This document shows positions 30,901 to 43,342 of a stretch of 64,000 bases of DNA, piece by piece. The notes below the pieces were generated by a model that was given only the letters and a program-made list of their open reading frames with translations, did not search any database and was not told where the DNA came from. The position numbers and the translations under genes are program-made. Numbering within the stretch: the first letter of the stretch is position 1; each line of letters starts with the position of its first letter. Source of the stretch: Pratylenchus scribneri (Eukaryota; Nematoda; Chromadorea; Rhabditida; Pratylenchidae); contig JAQSEB010000005.1 of assembly GCA_030063045.1 (NCBI GenBank), positions 1,191,001 to 1,255,000 of the forward strand, read 5' to 3'.

Positions 30901-33900
30901 TTAGCCGAATGGCTTAGAGGATTGTCTTTGGAATGTAAAGTTGCGAGGGTCGAAGGTTCGAATCTCGGGGCATCCAAATATTTTTTTTTGACGAAAAACC
31001 CTACTTTTAAGCTTTTTGGGCATTTTTCTCTGAAAATTACTAAAAAATAATTTAAAAAATATCCAAAAATTGCCAAAAAGTCTCAATTTTATTTGCATAT
31101 TTTAGTGCACATTTTTCATTTTTTGTGCATATTTTATGCGCATATTTCACTATTTTTAAATGCATAAAACTATCCGGGCCTTAATAATGAGAATAAAGAA
31201 ATTTTTTAAAATTCACCAGTCACCGGCTCTCCTGGGCCCCATGGGTACACGCCTGCTCCGCCGGTGAGTGGATTCGCATAGTCCACCTCATCGCCGTCGG
31301 CCCAGCTCATGCCGTTGACCGTGCCGCCAGCATTTCGGGTCAGCTGCATTCCCAGCCAGAAATTGTGATTTTTCCCATCCGGATTTATTGTGTTCAGAAT
31401 TAAGCCTTCAAGCAAATGCAAAAAATTTAAATTATAAACAAATAAGGAAATCAATAATTTTTTACATTTACCGTAAATATTCTATTAGAAGCCCCGGGGC
31501 TTATAAATTTCAGTTTTCAGAGACCCTCTAGAGGGGGCTTCAAAAAGAGACGGGGCTTCAAATAGAGACGAGGCATATAAATTTCAGATTGATGAAAAAT
31601 AAAATTTATCGATAAAATTTGCAACAAATCAGAACATGTTTTTACGGTCCAGGACATATTTTAACAAAATGTTTTTAAAATTTTATTTGTCATAAGATGT
31701 TTTTGGCAATTCTTAGCACTTTTAGAAGATGTTTTTACTCATGTTTTTGACGATTCCAAACATGATTTTCTACTAAAAACATTTTTTCGAACATGTTTTT
31801 GGAATTTAAAACATTTTTTTCGACTAAAAACAACATGTTTTTTCGATCAAAAATATATTTTTATCATTTAAAACATGTTTGTCGATTCAAAAAATAAAAT
31901 AAGAAAAAAAAATTTGGGGGGGGGGGGGGGGGTTCAAATAGAGAGGGGGCTTATAACAGAGACCCTCTAGGGGGGGGGGCTTCAAATAGAATATTTATTC
32001 AAATAGAATATTTACATTTATAAACTTTCTTACCGACAAGAAACGAATTTTCCATCTGACTGTGCACTGACACAAGGTCGGAGTCATTGGCAAGGCAATT
32101 TGTTCGAGCCTGGGACCAAGTATAGCCGGGCATTGTCGGATAGGTGATCTGATGCGAGTTTTTAATTATTTCCTCAGAAATAAACCGAATCCCAAAGTCC
32201 TTGAATATCAAGGCTTAGCAATCCTAAAGAATCCGTATCCCAAAAAAATTTTTTTTATTTTTTTAAAAATTGGTTTCTAGAGGTTTGGTAGGCAGATTCG
32301 CCTTATCGTCATCCCATTTGGTAACACTAGCGTTTAGGTGGTAAGCTGTTTTTATGTCTAAATACTATATTTCGGCTAGAAATGTACTAAAAATAATATA
32401 AAAATGCATAAAAGTGACAACCGTGCAAGTTATGGTATCATGAAAATCGAAAATGTGCTTGGTCCTCCCTATGGGTCAAATCTCGAAAAATTTTTTGAAA
32501 AATTTTTCGGTCAAATTATATCTCAATCGACGTGTCTCGATGAATAGTGTACGAATCAGCAATCGGTTTCGTTTAAAACTAAAAAAATAAAAAGTTACAG
32601 TTGCGCAAAGGAAATACGGATTGGAACTGCTCCGGTGGGCATTTCAGAGTGGACTCCTCCGTGTGCTCCGCCTCCGCGCGACCAGACGAGCTTGTGGCTC
32701 GCTTCGCTCGCCAAGCACTCGTCCAGTTCCCGCGCTTCGGCTACGCACACTCCGGAGTCCACTCTTACATTCCTCCGCAGTTCCAACACATTCCAGCGAG
32801 ACAAAAATGGCCAAAACTTTGATATTTTTGAGTTTTATGCGAAACCAATCGAAGTTTCGGACTCTGCTCATCGAGACGCGTCGATTGAGCTATAATATGG
32901 CCATGAAAAAATTTTAAAAAATTTTTCGAGATTTGACCCATAGGGGGGACCAAGCACATTTTCGATTTTCATGATACCATAACTTGCACGGTTGTCACTT
33001 TTATGCATTTTTATATTATTTTTAGTACATTTCTAGCCGAAATATAGTATTTAGACATAAAAACAGCTTACCACCTAAACGCTAGTCAAGCCTCCCATTT
33101 GACCCAATATTAATTTTATTTTTTAATTCCAACTTTAAGGCAACATATATAAAAATAAATTTGACAAAGTTCCAAGTTGATTAATTCCACCTGTCCTCTA
33201 TCTCTATATTTCCGTCATGTGAATCTTCGGCTACGCCACTCCGGAATCACTCTCACATCCCTCCATTGTTCCAACACATTCCAGCGAGACAAAAATGGCC
33301 ATAACTTTTTTTACTTTTGAATTTTATACGAAACCAATCACACAGATTCGTGCTTCTCTCATTGAGACGCGTCGATTGAGGTTATAATAAGTAGGGCTGG
33401 CAAAAATAGTTGCCAAAAATCGCAAAATAGTTAACTAGAATAGTTGCCAAAAATCGCAAAATAGTTACATAAATAGTTGCAAAAACCCAAAATAGTGACA
33501 AAAATTTCAAAAAAAGTTACAATTTTTTATCGAAATAAAAGGTTAAAAATAGAAAAGAGATTTAAAAAATTCATTGATCAGATCGTTCTTGGTTATAATT
33601 GCAAATCAGATACATTTCGAGATTATTAATTTGAAACTCATTCGATTATCAGTAGGGCTGGCAAATATAGTTATTTAACTATTTTATGCGGAGCATTATT
33701 TATGCATAAAAACGCAATAAAAAACATATCTAACTTGGTTTGAGCCCAAAATATTGAACTTTTTTTCAACTTTTTTCACTATTTTTAACTATTTTGCTAC
33801 CTTTGCAACTATTTAACTATTTGATCACTATTTCAGCCCAAAACAACTATTTTATATAACTTTTTTTGGAAATTTCTTAAAAATGCCACCAAATAATACA

Positions 33901-36284
33901 AAATATGCATTGTTTCGCCAGTGGATTGATCGATTAAATGGAAATTCAGTTTATACAATCAATACTACCAAAGAGGGTAAAGGGATTTATTGTGAAGCGT
34001 GTCAACAACAGGTTTATATAAAATTTACAACGACCAATAGACAACGGGAATTTGTTCAACAAAAGGTTATTCAACAAAATTGTTCTACAATAATATTTGG
34101 TCATTTAAAACAACACAATGAAACATTGAAGCATAGACGTGCCCTTCTTCGAGTTTCAGAAAAGGAAAAACGACAAAAACAACTTAAAAATGATTTTTTG
34201 TAAAATATCAATTTAGGTTTTGAATACTTTAGACCCGAACGATGCCGTCGCAATTGAGGAAAGTTTGGCCTGTTATACAAATGCTGTTTGGCAGGACCTC
34301 GCCTATATCCAATCTAATTTTGCCAAATTGGCCGAATCGATCACAAAATTGGAAAAACAAGGCCTATCCATTTATGAACAATTGCAAATCTTTGGCGAAG
34401 TACAAGATGAAATGGAAATGGCAATCGGAGAAAGTGCAGACAAATTCAAGAGAAATTCAAGTTTATTGTTTCCAATAATCCCGGAATCGAAATCATGTCC
34501 CAAATCTGCAATATTCTTTCTGGCCAAAACAATAATTGTGATGTTTCGCCAAATCTAATTCCATTTTACAAATATTCACCACTCACATCTTGTGATGTTG
34601 AGCGTTCTTTCTCTATGTATAAGTCTATTTTGGCTGATAATCGAATGAGTTTCAAATTAATAATCTCGAAATGTATCTGATTTGCAATTATAACCAAGAA
34701 CGATCTGATCAATGAATTTTTTAAATCTCTTTTCTATTTTTAACCTTTTATTTCGATAAAAAATTGTAACTTTTTTTGAAATTTTTGTCACTATTTTGGG
34801 TTTTTGCAACTATTTATGTAACTATTTTGCGATTTTTGGCAACTATTCTAGTTAACTATTTTGCGATTTTTGGCAACTATTTTTGCCAGCCCTAATTATC
34901 AGCCAAAATAGACTTATACATAGAGAAAGAACGCTCAACATCACAAGATGTGAGTGGTGAATATTTGTAAAATGGAATTAGATTTGGCGAAACATCACAA
35001 TTATTGTTTTGGCCAGAAAGAATATTGCAGATTTGGGACATGATTTCGATTCCGGGATTATTGGAAACAATAAACTTGAATTTCTCTTGAATTTGTCTGC
35101 ACTTTCTCCGATTGCCATTTCCATTTCATCTTGTACTTCGCCAAAGATTTGCAATTGTTCATAAATGGATAGGCCTTGTTTTTCCAATTTTGTGATCGAT
35201 TCGGCCAATTTGGCAAAATTAGATTGGATATAGGCGAGGTCCTGCCAAACAGCATTTGTATAACAGGCCAAACTTTCCTCAATTGCGACGGCATCGTTCG
35301 GGTCTAAAGTATTCAAAACCTAAATTGATATTTTACAAAAAATCATTTTTAAGTTGTTTTTGTCGTTTTTCCTTTTCTGAAACTCGAAGAAGGGCACGTC
35401 TATGCTTCAATGTTTCATTGTGTTGTTTTAAATGACCAAATATTATTGTAGAACAATTTTGTTGAATAACCTTTTGTTGAACAAATTCCCGTTGTCTATT
35501 GGTCGTTGTAAATTTTATATAAACCTGTTGTTGACACGCTTCACAATAAATCCCTTTACCCTCTTTGGTAGTATTGATTGTATAAACTGAATTTCCATTT
35601 AATCGATCAATCCACTGGCGAAACAATGCATATTTTGTATTATTTGGTGGCATTTTTAAGAAATTTCCAAAAAAAGTTATATAAAATAGTTGTTTTGGGC
35701 TGAAATAGTGATCAAATAGTTAAATAGTTGCAAAGGTAGCAAAATAGTTAAAAATAGTGAAAAAAGTTGAAAAAAAGTTCAATATTTTGGGCTCAAACCA
35801 AGTTAGATATGTTTTTTATTGCGTTTTTATGCATAAATAATGCTCCGCATAAAATAGTTAAATAACTATATTTGCCAGCCCTAATAATAAGACTATAGAA
35901 AAATTTTCGAGTTTCGACCCAAAGGGGGGCCCTTCACTTTTGCGATTTTCTAAAGGCCATAACTTTTTTTTTGTTTGTATCGGATCGATTAGTGCATGCA
36001 CTCATTGGACTTGTCTCGTCGAGAGGAGTCGAATTGTACCACTTTTGACTCAATTGGATCACTAACTTGCATGTTCCCAGTATTGCCCTTACCCTGTAGC
36101 AGCGACGCTTTATTTGGCCCTTCCAGCCGGGAGCACAATCGGATGGCAGGCCACAGCCGGATGAGCAATTCAGGCCGGTGCTCATGCATTGTTGGACGCA
36201 GGCTTGCTGGTCAGTTTGGGACCAAATGGTTTGGCCAAAACTGAATTGAGACACCCAGAAAATGGTGTAGAGAAAAAGCAGCAT
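27985..36284 (-). CDS. Secreted C-type lectin with two CTLDs
   Basis: Seven exons: 36093-36284, 32034-32148, 31217-31405, 30420-30574, 29515-29629, 29289-29428, 27985-28149 (1071 nt, 356 aa). The ATG at 36282-36284 was chosen because the open frame further upstream has no ATG. It opens a signal peptide (MLLFLYTIFWVSQFSFG). Next come a Cys-rich lead and CTLD1 (CAPGW...CYR, FWLGM, MSWADGD, GNCVRM...FCK), then CTLD2 (CPDGWSAFNGQCYK, MVSIHSAAENNFV, FMIGM, LNWNDGT, NCVRVS, WDDMPC, VCKF-stop). The canonical EPN/QPD-plus-WND calcium site is not clear in either domain, so sugar binding is uncertain. Intron 1 (32149-36092) holds a fold-back element and the nested hAT pair. Similar secreted lectins in nematodes are linked to immunity or secretions; the role here is inferred only. 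Confidence 0.85.
28256..28607. mobile_element. Fold-back MITE, ACTTGCGGAC family, duplicate of copy 1
   Basis: Identical in layout to 12903-13254 at the duplication offset. It lies in the last intron of the complete lectin gene. Confidence 0.8.
29767..30363. mobile_element. Fold-back element, ACCGTAAATTTCCTATT family, duplicate
   Basis: Second copy of 14414-15010 at the duplication offset, in a lectin intron. Confidence 0.7.
30903..30975 (+). ncRNA. tRNA-like sequence, duplicate copy
   Basis: Second copy of 15550-15622 with the same A box, B box and T-run. It is antisense in the intron of the complete lectin gene. Confidence 0.5.
31469..32013. mobile_element. Fold-back element with 17-G run, duplicate
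   Basis: Second copy of 16116-16660. The G homopolymer is again 17 bases (31916-31932). Confidence 0.65.
32326..33086. mobile_element. Large fold-back element with GC-rich core, duplicate
   Basis: Second copy of 16973-17733, here inside intron 1 of the complete lectin gene. Confidence 0.75.
33392..35883 (-). mobile_element. hAT copy B (lectin intron 1), with matching target duplication
   Basis: Outer segments are 33392-33652 and 34903-35883. The flanks are ATAATAAG at 33384-33391 and 35884-35891, an intact 8-bp duplication, so this is an original insertion site. It landed in a relic related to the neighbouring fold-back family (CGACGCGTC and GTTCCAACACATTCCAG sequence lies just to the left). 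Confidence 0.9.
33653..34894 (+). mobile_element. Nested hAT inside copy B
   Basis: Same 1242-bp element, orientation and ATTATCAG duplication as 18300-19541. Because both outer copies share the site, the nesting predates the tandem duplication. Confidence 0.9.
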
Positions 36285-36436
36285 AATATTAAAAAATAAT
36301 TGGCTATGCGAAAAAAAATTCAAATTTTAAACGAAATTTATATGTCGGCGCCATTTAATTTAACCTTAAAATCACTGAATTTATCCATAACGCTAAATAT
36401 ATAATTTAGTCTTAAAAAATCAGTGAATTTACGCGG

Positions 36437-36775
36437 TTGGCCGACACTTGCGGATGAACAGTCTGGTACAGATGGTGGTAAAGCTATTGTGGTATTGTTT
36501 ATTTCATTTTATTAAGCATAAAATTAGCTACAAAATGACATCAAAAGCATTGGTCAATTTTGAATATTCACCGAATTATGGCCAAAAAACCGTTGGTTTA
36601 ATTAAAATTGTGTTTTTGGCTGTTTTTTGGCCATAACTCGTTGAATACTCAATATTGGTCAATGCAGTTGATGTCATATTGTAGCTAATTTTATGCCTAA
36701 TAAAATGCTCTAAACAATTCCACTCCAGCTTTACCACCTTCGGCACCAGACCATTTCGTCCGCAAGTGTCGGCCA
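36437..36775. mobile_element. Fold-back MITE, ACTTGCGGAC family, copy 2
   Basis: The ends are TTGGCCGACACTTGCGGA and its exact complement, with arms of about 150 bp around a short centre. It lies upstream of the lectin start (by about 150 bp) and could contribute to its promoter region. Confidence 0.85.
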
Positions 36776-37516
36776 ATCGAAAAATTCAAATTAAGCCATA
36801 TAAAACGGTTTTCATCGTTCTAGGGTTGGGTGAATCAAGAAAACCAGTTCAGGATTTTTGCCAAATGGATTTTTCGGGTTCGGAGCTGACAAATTTATGG
36901 TTTTTTTTTTCAATTTTGGGCCAATTTGAAGGCTTAAACCCGTTTGTGAGCGAACGAACCTGTTTGGTTTGATTCAACGCATCTTTAGAGGGTTGCTGGA
37001 AAATCCTTCTATACAACTTAATTTTTGATTTTTGACATTTAAGGATAAATTCAATGATTTTAAGACTATAAATTAATATTATTTCATTTATATATATATT
37101 GAATAGAAAACATTTTTAATGATTAAAAATTAATTTATTTATTTATCAAATTTTTAGAAAATTTTAAAAAATTGCAAAAATATTAAATTTAAAATTTTAC
37201 TTCGAAATTTTATGAAAATTTCCTTCTTTTTTAATTGTATTTAAATGGTGCGGGACAAGAAAAAAATTTCAATTAAATTAGGATTTGTTTCGCTTCCTGT
37301 CTGTCCTAAATCCGACTGATTAAAAAAAGACAAAAACAGGAAGTGTTAAAAAAAAGTAAATAACAATTGTATTTTTCAATTGGAGAAAAAATTTTGGCAA
37401 GAAGTGCTCGTCACAATAAAATTATTCAAAAATAATATTATAGTAAATTAATTTTTAAAAATTGTTGCCAGACTGTTTGCAAAAATTTATAACACCGAAT
37501 TGACAAATTCCCAATT
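36776..37516. other. Intergenic, nothing recognised
   Basis: AT-rich spacer with no splice-consistent coding segment and no clear repeat. Confidence 0.5.
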
Positions 37517-37765
37517 TTAAGCGGAAACCTTTTCTGCCCTCAACGCTTCATTTTTCGCTTCCATTTCTTTCATTTTTAATTTGAGATCGTTACATTCGTC
37601 CTTTTTCTCCGATAATTCTTCCACTTTGTCCAGCAATTTTTCCGTTTTCTCCAGCAATTTATCTTGCAATTTGATTATTTTATTCTTCAACTCGGCATTT
37701 TCCTCTTCAATCTTTTCCATTTTTGCCAATTGTTCATTTTCATTCATTTTGGTCCTTTTTGCCAT
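37517..37765 (-). pseudogene. Orphan coiled-coil exon (paralogue of 57321-57608)
   Basis: An 82-codon open frame starts MAKRTKMNENEQLAKMEKIE and continues as a Glu/Lys heptad coiled coil (KIIKLQDKLLEKTEKL, SEKKDECNDLKLKMKEMEAK). It closely resembles exon 1 of the two genes at 55140 and 57321, including the splice-donor context GAAAAG|GT near its end (about 37533). No partner exons for the globular part are found downstream on the minus strand, so it is either a very short protein or a remnant. Confidence 0.55.
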
Positions 37766-37876
37766 TTTCCAATTTTATTAATAAATTCTTTGAATATATT
37801 TATGAAAAAAAAAATGAAAATATGAAGTAAGTAAAAATTGAAGCAAATATTTAATATAATCGCATGTTTGTACGTT

Positions 37877-40121
37877 TTATTTATCGAAAAAGATTATATA
37901 TGCGATAAATAAATTGGTTTTCTTGTTGGAAAATATGTTGGATATCGAGTTTTTAAAAGATACAATTCTCTGAATTTTCACCCCGAAGGCCCCATCATCC
38001 GAACGATTTGTTTCCGCGGGGTCCGCTTCGGTAACTGTAAAAAAAAACAAGTCATTGTTCTTTATTAATTAATAATTGGATGGACAATTGGGCAGTAATC
38101 ATCAACTCTAATTTGGTCAATTAAATAGGTAGTCACAGAAAAGGATAAATAAAATAATGTGGTGTCAAATTCATTGAAAAAATGAGTGCCCCAAAATTCG
38201 ACTGCCCAATTGCTTTTATTAGCGATCAAATATATAAATTAAACCACTTCTTTGTTTTCCAACTGTTGAACTTTTAATTTGAGCCTGGAACATTCTTCCG
38301 TTTTCTCCAACAATTTTGAGTCAAGTTCTTCTTTTTTCTTCAACAATGTTGACGTCAACTCTTTAATTTTTAAATATGATTGAGAAACATCGGAAACCCC
38401 AAAATTATATGATTTTAGCGAAAAAAAATTTTCAAACTTAAATGGGAATTGCTAACATAGACTAAATGACCGGTGCTAGGTCAATTCCACAATTATAAAT
38501 TTTTTTTTTGAATGTGAAATACAATTTTTTGAATAAATTATTTGAAGAGAGACATTAAATAAGAATCAAAAATTATATTTTAAAAATAAAAACATGATTT
38601 AAAAAACATAAAATGTTGAGAAAAATAAAAAAAAAATCAGAAATTTATAATTGCATAATTATGGAATCGCCCATAATTGCACAGTATCTTTTGTGGAATC
38701 TACCCCGGAGTCTAGACGAAAATGATATCTCTCCAAAAATCCCTCCAAATACAACATTATAACAAATTTTGGCTTACCCTCGTCTTCTTCATCCGAATCC
38801 TCTTCTTCTTCTTCCTCATCCTCATCTCCACTGTCTTTGTTGAATATGCAATCTTCATCGTAATTTTTGACAATACCTTCACCCCTTCTCGGAATTCGGT
38901 CGCATTTACGGCAGTAAAACTTTTTTAGGCCATACTAAAAAAATAATATTATTTATTTCAAAGTTAAAAATTAAGCAGTAATTAAGGTTAATCCTTTGGA
39001 ATTGGGGTCACGAAAAATAAAATTCGAAGGAAAAGGTATAAATTGAAATAGGTTTGCCAATTTTTTCTTCTTCAAAAACAACGATTTTTCGAATTTTTTT
39101 GTAAATTGGTAAATGCAATTCCGAATAATAAAGTTTCGAAAAAGGTAGTATGTATTTTTATGGCTAGCCGCCTTTTGCGGACCCACCACTTGCGGATGAA
39201 ATGGTAATGGTTTAGTGCCGATGGCCATAAAGTTGATGTGGCATTGTTTATGGCATTTTATTAGGCATAAAATTAGCTATAAAATGAGAAATGACATCAA
39301 GCGGGCTATGTTATATTTATCGAGTTATGGCCAAAAAACCGTTGGTTTATTAAAATTGGGCTGCTTTTTGGCCATAATTCGGGAATACTCAATATTGATC
39401 AAAGCTTTTGATATCATTTTATAGTTAATTTTATGCCTAATAAAATGCCATAAAAAATTCCACATTAACTTTGCCGCCAGCAGCACCAAACCGCTTCGTC
39501 CGCAAAACGCGTTATATCATTTTTAATTTTAAAACTTGCCCCTGATCTGTAAACAAAGCCTCGACTTCCCTTTCTTAAGCTCTTCTCCGATGTCTGAAAA
39601 AAAATAAAATTAATAAATATACTTAAATATAAATTTAAGGGGGGCTGGACCATTGGGCAATGGGCAGTGAAAAGTGGAAGTCTTATTTTGGTAAATTCTC
39701 AATTGGTTACATAAAAACATTGAGCATCCGATTTTCCAAAAAATTGGATATGATTATGGTGTAGAAAAATTAGACTATTATATAATTGAAAAATTAGAGT
39801 AAAAATCAATTTTAAAAGAATTTAATGTGGTGCCAGATTGTTTTTAAAATTTATAATCCTTAAATGACCAAATTCGAGAAATCCAAAATCAAATTTAGGT
39901 GAAACCTTTTTTTCTGCTAAAAGCTTTTCCTCCAACATTTCGACTTTGGCTTCCATTTCCTTCACTTTTAATTTGAGTTCGTTGCATTCGTCTTTTTTCT
40001 CCGACAATTTTTCCGTTTTCTCCAACAAATTATCTTGCAATTTAATTATTTTATTCTTTAGCTCGCCATTTTCTTCTTCCATCGCTGATTGTTCATTCTC
40101 GGTCATCTTTCGTTTTGCCAT
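37877..40121 (-). CDS. Coiled-coil protein with Cys-pair and acidic segments (tentative model)
   Basis: Exons 39906-40121 (MAKRKMTENEQSAMEEEN..., coiled coil), 38778-38934 and 37877-38034 join in compatible phases to 531 nt (176 aa). The middle exon reads FYCRKCDRIPRRGEGIV, a lone C-x2-C pair, followed by a very acidic stretch (GDEDEEEEEEDSDEEDE). The first exon is a paralogue of those at 37517, 55140 and 57321. The first intron contains a MITE (39168-39510) and a possible extra exon (about 39525-39593). The last intron contains another coiled-coil remnant (38239-38400, ending ENKEVV-stop). The exon combination is inferred and the function unknown. Confidence 0.4.
38239..38400 (-). pseudogene. 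Coiled-coil exon remnant
   Basis: About 50 codons (SYLKIKELTSTLLKKKEELD...LLEKTEECSRLKLKVQQLENKEVV-stop) resemble the coiled-coil exon 1 family. There is no ATG in a sensible place. It could instead be an alternative terminal exon of the tentative model around it. Confidence 0.45.
39168..39510. mobile_element. Fold-back MITE, ACTTGCGGAC family, copy 3
   Basis: The arms share TTTTATTAGGCATAAAATTA and CCAAAAAACCGTTGGTTTA with the other copies. The ends are more diverged (CACTTGCGGATGAA on the left, CTTCGTCCGCAAAA on the right). A lone end, CGCAAGTGTCGGC, lies at about 40279-40291. Confidence 0.75.
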
Positions 40122-40804
40122 CTGCCAATTTTATGAAAAAATTCTTTGAATATTTCCGTCTGAAAAGAATGTAAATACGAAGTAAGAAAATCATAGTAAA
40201 TATTTATGTTAACGAGAAAGTTCGTTAAAACATTTTTCAATTTATATTCGATTATATTTTTTTCAAAATTGATTTATTCGCAAGTGTCGGCTAATCATAA
40301 AATAACAATAATAAAACAAATAATTCATCCTGATTTTGTCAATAATTGTCAATTTATTTCTATTCCCTCCACCATTCGTCCAAAAAGGATCTGTGCAAAA
40401 ATGAATAAGGAATATTTTCCCCCATTTAACCCAAATTACTTACGGTTCGTTCCCTCCGTCGATCGCTTCTTTGATTAATTTCAATACAAAATTTTCAGCA
40501 AATCTGTCGCAAATTTCTGGACTCCAACCAGCTTCAATCTTTGGCAAATCGTCGGGCAAAATATATTTGTATTTTGTAGTGAGGAGAATCTGGATATGTA
40601 CAAATTAAAATAATTAATTTTAAAATTAAATCATTGGAATTAATATAAAATTTTTGCATGATAAAAAGTTGCTATTTTTGAGACCTTAAAACTTGCAAAT
40701 ACCGAAATTGCTTTTATAATTAGGTTTAGACTAATAGAATTTAGCTTTAAGAAACCGGTAATATATAGGCTTTAAAAATATTAATGCAGGAAAACCAAAA
40801 TTAA

Positions 40805-42045
40805 AATAGCTAAAAACACAAAAAATCAGAATTAGCTGAAAACACAAAAAATCAGAACAGGCTAAAAACACAAAAAATCAGAACAGGCTAAAAACACAAA
40901 AAATCAGAATTAGCTGAAAACACAAAAAATCAGAACAGGCTAAAAACACAAAAATCAGAATTAGCTGAAAATACAAAAAATCAGAATTAGCTGAAAATAC
41001 AAAAAATCAGAATTAGCTGAAAACACAAAAAATCAGAATTAGCTGAAAACACAAAAAATCAGAATTAGCTGAAAACACAAAAAATCAGAATTAGCTGAAA
41101 ACGCAAAAAATCAGAATTAGCTAAAAACACAAAAAATCAGAATTAGCTGAAAATACAAAAAATCAGAATTAGCTGAAAATACAAAAAATCAGAATTAGCT
41201 GAAAACACAAAAAATCAGAATTAGCTGAAAACACAAAAAATCAGAATTAGCTGAAAACACAAAAAATCAGAATTAGCTGAAAACGCAAAAAATCAGAATT
41301 AGCTAAAAACACAAAAAATCAGAATTAGTAGAAAATACAAAAAATCAGAACAGGCTAAAAACGCAAAAAATCAGAATTAGCTGAAAACACAAAAAAATCA
41401 GAACAGGCTAAAAACACAAAAAATCAGAATTAGCTGAAAATACAAAAAATCAGAATTAGCTCTAAACACAAAAAATCAGAATTAGCTGAAAACACAAAAA
41501 ATCAGAATTAGCTGAAAACACAAAAAATCAGAATTAGCTGAAAACACAAAAAATCAGAACAGGCTAAAAACACAAAAAGTCAGAACAGGCTAAAAACACA
41601 AAAAAATCAGAATTAGCTGAAAACACAAAAAATCAGAACAGGCTAAAAATACAAAAAATCAGAACAGGCTAAAAAGTAAAAACGCAAAAAATCAGAATTA
41701 GTAGAAAATACAAAAAATCAGAATTAGCTGAAAACACAAAAATCAGAATTAGCTGAAAACACAAAAAATCAGAATTAGCTGAAAACACAAAAAATCAGAA
41801 CAGGCTAAAAACACAAAAAGTCAGAACAGGCTAAAAACACAAAAAAATCAGAATTAGCTGAAAACACAAAAAATCAGAACAGGCTAAAAATACAAAAAAT
41901 CAGAACAGGCTAAAAAGTAAAAACGCAAAAAATCAGAATTAGTAGAAAATACAAAAAATCAGAATTAGCTGAAAACACAAAAATCAGAATTAGCTGAAAA
42001 CACAAAAATCAGAATTAGCTGAAACACAAAAAATCAGAATTAAAT
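40805..42045. repeat. 26-bp tandem array
   Basis: About 45-50 units alternate AAAAAATCAGAATTAGCTG and AAAAAATCAGAACAGGCTA variants. It lies in intron 8 of the F-box pseudogene. A longer block of roughly 230 bp containing several units recurs (41500-41745 versus 41745-41995), showing higher-order duplication. Confidence 0.9.
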
Positions 42046-43342
42046 AGCAAATTTGATGATTTTTAACGTTTATGTATAAATTTGAAATATTTTTAAATTT
42101 TTCGATTATTTTTACCTTGATCGTCCAAATATAAATAAATTGCAATTTTCCTTCCATTTGCCAAATGATGTTTAATTAAAGAAAAAAATGAAGTAAGATC
42201 GACATTTGAGGCTTTGATTTCGCAATGTAGTGATTTTAAATTCTAGAATTTCATCAATGAAATGATGTCAGAATCAGAAATAATGGAAACTCACCGGAAA
42301 TTGGCCAAGTAACTTTTTGATGAGATTGGAGCTCCCGTCGGAGGGAAGATCAAACCAACGAATGGCCAAATACTGAAATTATACTATAATTATCCATTTA
42401 TGAAGATTTATTAAACCTGAATCGATTTGTTTTGTTGGTTGAGAAATTGATGAAAATCCACAGTTCTGTATGTTCGAAGAGTCAAAGAATTGAGAGAATC
42501 CGAGATTTGGAAAGCATGTCGAGCTGACACATTCAGATAGAGCAAATCAGGACGGTCTCGACAGATGTTTGACACTGTTCCCTTAAATGAATATAATATT
42601 TTTTTAGTGGAATTTCGGTTAATTTAAATGTGATATCCCATTAAAATTTAAAAAATGATTATTTTACCTCCAAACAATATTCATCCAAATATAATGCTTT
42701 TAAATTTGGCAATTCCTGGCGGATGACATTTTGGACAATTTGTAATGTTGCTACATCATCTATGTAATTGAGGTCCAAATTGAGATAAACCAAACTTAAA
42801 TAAAATTGCAAACTGCTTTAAAATTATTTTCCATTTATAAACCTTTTAATTTGTCCGATAGCCAAGATCATATTTGCCAAAAGTGTGAAAATTTCCAAGC
42901 GAAGAATTTTCAAATTTTTGCAATCTTTGGTCATATTCAAAAGCGTCAATAAGTCCTCATGAACAACAAATTCATTCGCCATAAAAGTATTCAGATAGAA
43001 AGACTTCAAATTGTTTGGCAATTTGGTTGGCAATGTTCCGGCAGCATAATTCTAATTGATATACAGGCTTAAATGTTCCAATTTGGACGAATTATTCTCA
43101 ATCAATCTGCGCATATTTGGATGATAATCCTTTAAAAATTAATAATGTTAATTCATTTTTGAATTGGAATCAAAAACCGTTCTGTCGAGAATGAATGAAC
43201 AAAGTTGCGGGCCAAATAAATCGGCAATTGAATTCACTGCGGGCTCATTCAATCGGCAATAAGATAATTTCAAATGTTTTAAGCAATTCATTCGCTTTGC
43301 CATTTGGTTGACCATTTTTTCATCAATTTGCATATTTTGAAG

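Noticed and set aside
36285..36323. Longer lectin N-terminus starting at 36323
   Set aside because: The codon there is TTG, not ATG. The ATG at 36282-36284 directly precedes the hydrophobic signal peptide.
40805..42045. CRISPR-like regular repeats
   Set aside because: The units are contiguous with no unique spacers and sit in an intron of a eukaryotic gene. This is an ordinary minisatellite.
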